A stretch of DNA of 64,000 nucleotides, taken from assembly GCA_037176845.1 (NCBI GenBank), contig JAYKXP010000002.1, positions 124,001 through 188,000 of the forward strand. Reading direction: 5' to 3'. The first letter of the stretch is position 1, and every line of letters begins with the position of its first letter. This DNA is from Paramarasmius palmivorus (taxonomy: Eukaryota; Basidiomycota; Agaricomycetes; Agaricales; Marasmiaceae). A model generated the notes under the pieces. It ran no database searches. It worked only from the letters and a program-made list of their open reading frames with translations, and was not told where the DNA came from. Both the position numbers and the translations under genes were made by a program. Of the stretch, positions 46,342-55,612 are shown in pieces.

Positions 46342-48864
46342 ATGGCTGACAAGCACAATGTCGATGAACAGCCCTTCGATGAAAAGGCCACCGTTGAAGA
46401 GAACGAGCAGGCAGTCGGCTCTGTTGGAGAGTGCGTTCGTCGTACAAATCTGGGCGTTCTACATCCTGACCCCGTCTCCCTTTGCAGCAATTCCATTAGG
46501 GTGGAGGTCACAGAGGAAGACAATAGAAGGATCCTTAGGAAGACGGATTTGAACCTTTTAACGGTGTGCCGTGGCCTTTTTTTGCAACGAGTGGAAACTA
46601 AACGATTCACCTGAATAGATACTTACCTGGGTGTGTTTTACAATGCCTACGCGACCATGTCTGTTACTAATACTCGATTAGGTATATTGGCTCCAAATGT
46701 AAGCCTTATCAACGACCCCAACACGTTCAATGGTTTGACTATTCACTAGTCTCGATAAGACGGTATTGGGGTACGCAGCAACTTTCGGCTTGAGGGAAGA
46801 CGCGGTACGGCTCGGATACTCTCATCAGGATGTTTAGGCTCATGAATTTCATCAGAATCTTCATGGCGGTAAGCGGCACAAACATATCCACATTCCGATA
46901 AGGATCTCACAGCGCTGAATGAAGACCAGTACTCAATCATCGGCATGTCGAGACATTCTGTTCGATTTTCGTAATACTAACCGACTATCATTAGGCTCTA
47001 TGAATGCCATTGCTCAGCTCGCCTGGCAGCCATTTTCAAGTTACCTACTCGTACGAATCAAGCCCAGAAACTTCATGCCTGTGCGGATCATCCTGTTTTA
47101 ACTCCCTCGAAGACTAATTGATCTCGTTCTAGACAATTGTTTTCTGCTGGGGCGTGTCAGTATACTCGTGAGATTCCTTTGTGTCAAGCTAACTTCGTGA
47201 CAGGGCTATGTGTGGAATGGCTGCGAGCACCAAGTACGTGGAATCATGACGTATATCATAACACGAGGGTCTGACTACTTCTATCAGCTATCCCGGTCTT
47301 GTTGCTTCTCGCTTTCTACTAGGATTGTTTGAGGCGGCGTGCTTACCGCTGTTCGCTATTTTAACATCGGTTTGGTACGCTCCTGATTCGTTACCACCTT
47401 TCTTGTTGCTGAACGGCTTCGCAGGTATAGACGCGTCGAACAACCTCTCAGAATTGCAACGTGGTACGGTACAAATGGTTTGGGTACAATCATGGCATCG
47501 ATATTCGCATATGGCTTCGGACAAATCAATAACCCCGCGTTACACGTTTACCAAATCATCTTTCTATTCTGTGGACTGGTGAGCATCACGTTTCTTGAAG
47601 CATCATTTCATCCTGATGGCGATTGTAGCTCACTTGCGTTACTGCACCTTTCATTCTCTGGAAGCTCGACAACAGCGTCAGCGAGGCGAGATTCCTGACC
47701 CCAGAAGACAGGAAGAAAGCGGTGGAACGTCTACGTGCGAATAACACAGGAGATAAAGCAACAGACACGTTCAAATGGGCACAAGCATTGGAGGCGCTGC
47801 TAGAGGCTAAGACTTGGTTATTCTTTGCGATGACGCTGTTACTCAAGTGCGTGTGTCGAGATACCCTATCGTCCATGTGTTCATCTGTACCATTTATAGT
47901 GTTGGCGCATCTGTGACCAATGTCTTTGGTCCCCTCGTTCTGGCCGGTATCGGGTTCGACAAGTTCAAGACTAGTCTCCTGGTAAGTCAGTTACATCGAA
48001 GACACCCTTAACCCGGCTGATCTACTCGTTCAGAACATTCCCTTTGGGGCAATGCAAATCGTTGTTATTGCATTCTCTTCCTACGCCTCATACCATTGGA
48101 AGAGAAAGTCCTACGTCCTTATGGCCCTCGTCATACCCGTCATCGTTGGTCTTGCCTTACTATACGGTACTCCTCCTCGATCTCCTTATGTCACTCTCAC
48201 TCACATCGACGTAGTCCACAGCTTCTCTACGGGTGTGCTTCTCTTCGCATATTACCTATTGGCCTTCCTGTTCGGTGGAAATCCTCTCATCATCTCCTGG
48301 ATGACTGCCAATATCGCTGGGTCTACTAAAAAGAGTGTTTCTGTCTCGGGGTATGCCTTCCAGCGTTGCTTTGCCGTCGTATACGGGTTTAACGAGTGAA
48401 TGTAGGTACAATGCTGCGAGCGCCTGTGGCAATATCATCGGGCCGTATCTGTTTGCCAACACCGACGCGCCGCTGTACCGAAATGGGCTGAAGGCCGTCC
48501 TCGGAATCTTTGTGGCATTATTCGGGGTAGTTGTGTGAGTTTGCTGCTTCCTTGTATCGCGAATCCCACTCAACCATACTCAAGGCTCCAAGTCGTCAAT
48601 TTGATGATACTAAACAAGCTCAAAGCCAAGCAGAGAGTCAAGAATGGGAAGCCTGCTGTTCTCCACGACTTTTCGATGGACAAGAAGTTCAACACAGATG
48701 CTGGTACTACTAGCGAGGTCGGCGAGGGTAACAGGGAACTACATCTAGGTGATAACGCATTCAAAGACCTGACGGATAAGCAAAATGACGAGGTGAGGTC
48801 CTGAATCAATGACGGTTTTTGGCTGCGTACTGACCGCCTCTGTTAGTTTGTCTACGTTTATTAA
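46342..48864 (+). CDS. MFS transporter, allantoate permease/Dal5-Tna1 (anion:cation symporter) type, copy 1
   Basis: A heavily split gene (more than twelve exons) whose frame can be followed throughout. Start MADKHNVDEQPFDEKATVEE; then VEVTEEDNRRILRKTDLNLL; ILTW plus VYWLQ, ILDKTVLGYAATFGL, NEDQYSIIG, SMNAIAQLAWQPFSSYLLV, VASRFLLGLFEAACLPLFAI, WYRRVEQPLRIATWYGTNGL, GTIMASIFAYGFGQINNPA, the central loop VSEARFLTPEDRKKAVERLR, VGASVTNVFGPLVL, NIPFGAMQIVVIA, NPLIISWMTANIAGSTKKS, and a C-terminus LTDKQNDEFVYVY. About 12 membrane segments are expected in the plasma membrane; members import small organic anions such as allantoate, nicotinate, pantothenate or related acids. One intron (after YSIIG) appears to use a GC donor. 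A paralog lies inverted at 55613-58135. Confidence 0.88.
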
Positions 48865-49058
48865 GGATGTATTTAATGACCTGAGACTTGAAGTTATACA
48901 ATTGTCATGCATATGCGACCTTTACCGACTCGGATGGCAGGTAACCTTTGAGCGTAATGATAATACAAAGAGGACAGTAGTAGACGATACTAATACAAGA
49001 CGTCCTGAAGATATCAAGAGAGGTACAGAAGTGAACGTAGTACACGGCATAGCAAAGG

Positions 49059-51592
49059 TCAGCGCCACGGCCTCATTTTCGCAGAGCGCTGACGGTCCCC
49101 ATCCTCGTGCCTTGGGTTATGGGTCCTTTTTGACGCGGGAAGATTTGATACAGCTTGTGCCTTCTCTTTCCCAGCCTCGAAGCACGCCAGTTCATTAATC
49201 TCTGCATCCCTAGTCACTGAATCAACGATTCTCTTTGCCACTTTCTCCGAAGGGATGATATCCATCACCCGCCTAATCTCGTTAAGGTTTAGCAGAGCCG
49301 CTAGCGGCAAGCCAGGTGCTGCGAAATATTGCGATCTACGTCCTTGCCGATGATTGCTATCACTGGGAGAATGCCGTGAGGACCAACTTGGGGACAGATG
49401 TTTGGAAGTGAATCCAGAGCTGAGAAAATGTTGGAGGAAGGCTCATGGGCACTCTGAAACGAGGTGAGCTTATCTTTTACTCGTCAGAAAGTCATGACCT
49501 ACTGGGTGCTGAAAGAGATTTTCGGGTTTAAGAGAATGCAAGGTATCTTGAATTTTAGTAGTAACATCCTTACGATCTCCCAAGGAGTAAAGAGCCCGCA
49601 TTACCGCCCAAAATCGCCCACCATTGGAAAGTTTGACGATGAATATGAGAGTAGCAGTTGCATCCGTTACATGAATACAGAATGGAGTCGGATGACTGTG
49701 TCGCAGCCACTGAAGGGTATCTGTCAACGAGGTGGAATATGTCACCAATGTTTGATGAGTGCCATTCACATCCCGTACAGGATTTTCGAGGGTGAGATTA
49801 GGCTGTCTCGTTCGAGCGACAATGTGTGCACGTCTTGACCATAAAGGAACCGGGCGAGACATGAGAAGTATATCCGATATACGACGGCTTTTGCTGAATG
49901 CAAGCGCAAGTGCAAATGCCAGATATGCAGGGGGATGTCGAGGCGCCATACCTGGATCAATCAGATGTTCGACGAAGTATTGATACTCCAGTATCGACGC
50001 AGGTGTTCCGCCTTCGCAGCTCGTAAACCACGCGACGGCTCGAGCTATGACGAGGGGTTCGTCAATCACGATATCCGTGCATCGAGAGTCTGTGAACCGG
50101 CCCATTCCCTCGTTGATTAGTTTGACAGCCTTCTTAGGAAATCCTGGATTTGAGGATGATACGAGGGGGTCTATCACAGCGAGATGCACGTACGAACGGA
50201 GCTGCCTGTCTGAGGAAAGGTTAATGCAACTTGATATAAAAGGGGTCTCTTACCTCTTCTTCATTACTTCAAAATCTAATAGTCCAAAAGGGAATATAGG
50301 GCTGGGGTACCGTAGATCTGCACACGGAAGATACCCCGTCGATCGATGAATTATCATGTCCAGGTAAGCAAACGGCTTTGCGTAGCTATTCTCCAGTAGA
50401 ACTGCAATGCAAGCAGAGGTGAAACGGTGCCTAAAATGAAAGGTCAGCGGCGATGGCGGTATTTAGCATCCTAGCAAACCTTCCTCGCACCCATCTCCAC
50501 ATACGCTGCATCAAAGGATCCCCGACGGATTCCCGCAGGTTATCTGGCAAGAACTGCTGGATATAACACCTCTGCTTCTCTGCCGTATCAAATCCGACCA
50601 GTATTGGATTTCCACACGAAATTTTTCCATTCGATTTCACCAGCAAAACACTCCTCGGGGATCTCGCTTCCGGCAACAACAAAGATGAACGGCATGTCCT
50701 GTAGAATATCTTTCCATGTTTTCAGTATGACTTTGAGCAGCGGATAATAGTTGCCGTCGTCATCGCGAAATGACCTCTCGTATGCGTTCGCTGCAGCATT
50801 GGCTTCATCGAGGACTATGTATATCCTGGTGGTCTTCCCTAGTCTGGCAATTATCGCTGCCGATAGCTCCGCGATAACACTGGCAGCGACAACTTCATCT
50901 ACTTGATCGCGCGAAAGGGCTTGAATGATGTCCAAAGAAACATCTAGAAGGCGGTCCGTAAACTGCTCACTGTCACTTTGCAAAGTTTGGCCGCAGCTGA
51001 AAGTGCAGCCAAAACCGTTTGAGCTCTGGGAGACTGTCGCCAAGTGACTCCGCGCAGTCCAAGAATGTCTGGAAAATCAAGAGTCTTGCGAGAAGTATAC
51101 GGGACGAGTAGGTTCGAGCAAGTCGAATGTTCAGAGCTATTGCCTGTGCTGCCTGGGGTTCTGGTAGAAGGGAAGGGTATGAAACGAAACCTGGAATTTG
51201 TTCTAGACGTTCTATCATGATTTTTTCGACGTCAAAGGACCCGAGAAAGGATGACTCGACCTGGGAGGTGAAATAGAGTCCCCAGTCTTCGCATAGGACC
51301 TTCGAACAAAAGACGGGTCTTGCCTGTTCCAGAGGTGTTCAAAAGGAAACTAGGTATCTTGAGCTTACTGGGGGAAAACATCCGAATTGACTCACCTGTT
51401 ATCGCCACTGAAGATGTCTTCCTTCCTCTTCCTGAGCTCACCTTCTGTGGCGAATGATCCAAGACGGTATAATTGCAATGCCGGAAGACCGTGATTCCCT
51501 ATTCGAGGTATTTGTAGAGTGTTGATGTGTTCTTCAATTGCAGTTTCGGGAGGCGATCCTTCCTTACCAAATGAAGTTGGGGTGGGTGCCAT
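49059..51592 (-). pseudogene. Crinkler/RHSP-like NTPase pseudogene
   Basis: The order of segments is coherent: MAPTPTSFGKEGSPPETAIE; Walker A in IPSFLLNTSGTGKTRLLFEG; WGLYFTSQVESSFLGSFDVE; SDSEQFTDRLLDVSLDIIQA; IYIVLDEANAAANAYERSF, a Walker B-like LDEA; FIFVVAGSEIPEECF; EKQRCYIQQFLPDNLRES; MWRWVRGRF; HRFTSACIAVLLENSYAKP; and a C-terminal domain with FCIHVTDATATLIFIVKLSN, like the nuclease-like domains of this class. The frame breaks at least four times, near 51290-51300, 50970-50990, 50590-50600 and 49300-49325, each by a single-base-type indel. The gene is a fairly young pseudogene. It is not closely similar to the NTPase gene at 25827-27866. Confidence 0.7.
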
Positions 51593-51886
51593 ATTGAACG
51601 TAGTGGTAATCCTTGAACTGCTTGAGACAACTGCTCCAAGGCGGAGATAGAATCCAACAACACAACAGTGGTCGCAAATTCAGGACGAGTTCTCCAAGAT
51701 TCTTTCGATCGTAGATGGGGAGACATGTCAATGACTCAGTTACTTAAGAGACGAATGTAAGTCACGGATCACATGTCACATGTCACAGCTCAAACTCGAA
51801 GAGCAGTAGTCACACAGTCACAGGGAACATAAGGCGCGTTCACCGAGCCTTGGCACCTCTCTCCTTCTCTGTCGTTCTCCTACACA

Positions 51887-52858
51887 ATGTCGACGCAAGA
51901 AACTGCAAATTCTGTCAATCAACTCATCGAGCTTATCATGCAGCTCAAGGTAAGAGTGATGCCCATTCGCCGTAAAAAGTTGCTCAGACGATCCAAAGCC
52001 AGAAAACAACACCGGCTGCTGCAAAACAAATTCTTAACAGTCAACCCCAGATTGCATATGCTGTTATGACATTACTGGTGAACATGAACGCTATCAATGT
52101 TGAGGTTCTTCAGGTCCGTTATCCCCTTTTTGAAGCACGATTATAGTCTCATATCTCGGCAGAAAACTCTGACGGCGTTTGCACAGTCTCAAGCTGCCCC
52201 AGCACAACCCCCCGCTGCTCCCGTACAACCTCAACCTACTACACAAGCTACTGCCGCACCAGCCATACCACCCCATATGCAACAGCAGGCACAACCTTAC
52301 TATAACCGAACTGCGACACCTCCAACATCTACTCCCACACCACCCGTAGCTGCGCAAGCTTCAAATCCTTATTCGAATGGGTATCAGCAACCGCCACAAG
52401 GACATTACGGATACAATGCGCCGCCCCCGCCGAATTATGGCCAAGGGTATAACCAAGGATATGGTCAAGGGTACGGTGGACCCGGAGGCTACGGGGGCTA
52501 TCCGCCTCCACCTCAAGGTTCGTATGGGGCACCAACTCCGGCACCAGCACCAGCACCTACACCACAGCAACCACAACAGCAACCAAATATGTCCCAAATC
52601 AACCCAGCTATATTAGCGGCACTCCCAGAAGATCAAAAGGTATTTTCACTTCGCTTACGCGCAATACAGACCTTTACTCAAAGAACCTTTCTCTTCTTTT
52701 AGACCATGGTGATGCATGTACTGTCTATGACGCCGGATATGATCAATCGGCTTCCTCCACAGGATCGGACAAACATCTTACAGCTGGTACGTCCTTTGTG
52801 CTCGTACCATCTCTTTCTAGGGCTAAAAACCTCTCAGAGAGCTACGCTTGGTTTATAA
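51887..52858 (+). CDS. CSTF2/Rna15-type protein lacking an RRM (hinge plus C-terminal domain)
   Basis: Five exons give about 233 aa. The start MSTQETANSVNQLIELIMQL, then TIQSQKTTPAAAKQILNSQP and IAYAVMTLLVNMNAINVEVL resemble the hinge region of cleavage stimulation factor subunit 2. A long Pro/Gln/Gly/Tyr low-complexity stretch follows (NYGQGYNQGYGQGYGGPGG). The last exons encode ILAALPEDQKTMVMHVLSMT, PDMINRLPPQDRTNIL and QLRATLGL, the three-helix CSTF C-terminal domain. Introns: after QLK, after EVLQ, after EDQK, and one of about 48 nt after LQL. The N-terminal RRM of typical CSTF2/Rna15 is absent, and no RRM is seen upstream. Probably nuclear, in mRNA 3'-end processing or transcription termination, as a partner of a separate RRM subunit. 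Confidence 0.8.
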
Positions 52859-53306
52859 TCTGGACCCGATCGCTTTCAGCCATTCGTTCATGTTTACGTC
52901 GAGTATTGTCATGTTACTCAATGTAAAAAGTATACCCTTGTACTCCACCTTGAAATTGACGCTTTCGTGCATGTATGTAGCCAAAGAACATTCTGGATCA
53001 AGCCCTTTGTCGTTTTGCGTTACAGACACGGGAAGCTACTCGGTGACTTCTAGTTTACCTCGGTCCAACAAGTGGTATAAAGGAAAAAAATTTTCAACCA
53101 TGTAACTCCGGGAGACTTTGACCTCTTACCACTACATACCATCGACATTGGATGGGTTCTCGAAAGAGCGCACCTGTTCTCAGTGGCGATGTTGCTAAAA
53201 CTGAGCTAGGGATTGGTCGAAGGCCGAATCCTTCACACCCTAGTCTCAGTTTGGCAGTGGCAAAGTCTTTGTGCTGGCATGGCCGGCCCCTCGAATGGCT
53301 CCCCCA
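52859..53306. other. Spacer downstream of the CSTF2-like gene
   Basis: No gene recognised; an ORF at 52848-53105 begins in the tail of the CSTF2-like gene and lacks domains. The palindrome array starts at its right end. Confidence 0.4.
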
Positions 53307-53762
53307 GACTGTACACAGTCAGTGCTGACTATAGCACTCCCGCCTGCGTGATAAACGTGGCGGACTCACGATTAGTGAGGAACCTGATCAAGGTTCAAAG
53401 GCGCAATCATGCGTCGTCGACGACAATGTCGACAAGCCTGCATCGTACAGGCTCGAGCTGGATAGAAGCTCGCCTCTAATCATAGAGGAAGGACAAATCA
53501 TGTCCTATCGACGAGCTAGTCGATTAAAGCCACTCTTGGCTTGTGGCGCGAGCTAGCGCTTTATCCCGTCAGAGCGACGGAAGCCTCACCTAGAGGAGGG
53601 ACAGTGCTAATAGTCCCGTCGTACCGCAGTGCAAGTAAGTCGGACGACCAAGGCCCTCGTGCCTTCCCGCAGAGCCAAGCGGAGCCCCCGTGTACCAAAG
53701 GGGAAGAGACTGTAACCAATGTCTCGCATTCCCATCAGAGCGATGGAAGCCTCGCCCAGAGG
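53307..53762. repeat. Array of about 20 consecutive short palindromes (hairpins)
   Basis: Nearly every 14-20 bases there is a new stem-loop. Examples: agtgct-gactat-agcact (53321-53338), ctcac-gatta-gtgag (53365-53379), aacct-gatca-aggtt (53381-53395), gtcgac-gacaat-gtcgac (53416-53433), agcctg-catcgta-caggct (53435-53453), cctct-aatcat-agagg (53473-53488), aggaca-aatca-tgtcct (53490-53506), atcgac-gagcta-gtcgat (53507-53524), aagcca-ctct-tggctt (53527-53542), ccgtc-agagc-gacgg (53566-53580), aaggc-cctcgt-gcctt (53650-53665), ccatc-agagc-gatgg (53732-53746). Stems are 4-6 bp, mostly perfect and different from one another; loops are 4-7 nt in most and 8-10 nt in a few towards the right end. 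The unit at 53566-53596 recurs at 53732-53762 with a matching change in both stem arms (ccgtc/gacgg to ccatc/gatgg). Confidence 0.75.
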
Positions 53763-53785
53763 AGGGTCGGCAACAATTACCCTTA

Positions 53786-55058
53786 CGCTCGAACTTCTAT
53801 GACTGTTTTCACTGGACAAAAATCGTCCTAATCAGTCGAGTGATGTCCGCAGACCGGATTGGACGGGATCAGACGTCATTCGACGTGATCCGACGAGAAT
53901 GGACTGCCTGATATACGTCCGTTCACTGCCAATGGCGTCCAATCCAGTCCAGTCCATTCCACAGACAGTCTAGGACTGCCATTTAAAGGACTGTAAAGGA
54001 TTGCGTGAAAGCGGCCCTCGACTGCTATGAGGATGACAGGGAGCCTCTCTAGTCAGACGGAAGACCTTCCGCGGAACGTCCACGACACGTCGACAAGCCG
54101 TCCCCGACGCATCCGAGATGCGTCCAAGACGCCCAACGGTCACAGTCACAGGCCATATATTAAATCCTAGCAATATAACATTCCTTAAACTATACCTTGC
54201 CAAGATATGCGATTTTGTGAAGATTAATGTATGATGCTGACCCTACATCCCCTTCAGCTTTCAAAATGGCCCAGCATACTCTTGATATGCAAACACTCCT
54301 ACGCCAATTCTTGTTGCATTGCTAGATCCAAAAGTTCAGCTACCAGAAAGACGCCGGGGTGCGAACAGAGAAGTGCAAACATGCAAGCGCCCGTCCAAAA
54401 AAACGCTCATTGTCCGCTGTCATCCCTGAATCTTCTCCCCCGAAAATTGGAATATATACTCTCTAATAGTATGCATTCAATGTCCTACATCCTCATAACT
54501 CTGCTTGTAGCAGCCCAGCCAACCTATTTTCATCCATCACTTTGCCATCAATGTTTTTTTATCTATACCACTTTACTAGTATTGTGCTATCAGATGAGCT
54601 ATGTATCTATGCCTCCGAATGTGTTAATTCATGTAATAGATTTATTTAAGTTATTATATGTTCATGAGTTCGCAAAAAAAGATTAATGGCTCGTAAAGCG
54701 TGACAGCCTGAGCGTGCTAAGCGACGCCAGGAATACGTCGAGGATACGTCGGAAAGACGTCCGATCGGGCCACGACACGGTCGAGTGTTGGTCCCTCGAC
54801 TGTCCCCTTGGTCAAGGTAGATTTGAAAGGATCTTGCAGCCCCTTCCCTTTTTTCTGGTACTGGAATGTCCTGGGACTGTCTATCGACGGGACAGGACGT
54901 GATTGGACGTAATCGGACGTCTTTCGGAATGTCCATTCACGTCCTATACCGTCCGATGCGGTCTCTTCCCGTCCACGGGCCGTCCCGGACATGCTGGAAC
55001 GTTCCCGGACGGCTTAGGACGATTTTTGTCCAGCAAAAACGGGCATAAACTTCAAACG
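53786..55058. mobile_element. Inverted-repeat element (about 1.27 kb), probable non-autonomous transposon
   Basis: The ends pair as inverted repeats: the left end contains ctggacaaaaatcgtccta (within 53811-53832) and the right end its reverse complement (within 55010-55033), with weaker matching out to 53786 and 55058. Inside both ends is a long stretch rich in ggacgt/acgtcc motifs. The centre (about 54170-54690) is AT-rich and holds only an ORF (54231-54686) without recognisable domains. No clear target duplication or transposase was found, so the superfamily is open. Confidence 0.55.
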
Positions 55059-55612
55059 ACAAGAGCCTTTTTATCTCTCGAGAACCGAACAGTGTACCAA
55101 TCTGTGCAACAATCTGTGCAACAAACCAAGACCTGTTTATCAATTCCGCAAACTATACGCGAAGTCCGCATGAAACCAAGTGGAAATTCGAAAGCTTGAC
55201 CTCTTGCCATTCCCGCCCCATTTTGCTGTTGGACGAGTCTCTCGTCGTCAATGGTGATTTGGCTGGAGCTACGTAAAGCTGAAGGCCGATTCCTTCAGTT
55301 GGTTCTGGCGGTGGTAACGTCTGCTTTTTCATGAACTCAAATCAATATGCACGTTTAATGATATAAAAGGGCCGGGTGGGCGTGGCCTTCGGGCTGCGCT
55401 CATTCGGTTCATTGTTATCAGCGTATGCCCTACATATTGTATATTATAACTATGTTCTGGAATTGTTACTTGACTTAGCGGTCTTCGCGCGTGTGAGTGT
55501 GACGTTAACATTTTGGTAAGAGACCGTCAGGTCGCCTGTTCGAGTCGCTCGCGGGTGGGTACACTTTTATTTTCTCCGGTCAAAGATATGTAGGGTTATA
55601 GTAACAGTAACC
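55059..55612. other. Spacer between inverted-repeat element and MFS copy 2
   Basis: Contains a direct duplication of a 13-bp motif (caatctgtgcaac, about 55096-55121) and an RNA-polymerase-III box-B-like motif (gttcgagtc, about 55538-55546), but no complete tRNA fold. No gene recognised. Confidence 0.4.

Noticed and set aside
54231..54686. Plus-strand ORF of 151 aa inside the inverted-repeat element
   Set aside because: AT-rich, low-information composition, no domain and no similarity to a transposase that I can see.
55470..55560. tRNA-like sequence with a box-B-like gttcgagtc motif
   Set aside because: No matching acceptor stem or proper T-stem could be drawn; only the box B resemblance remains.
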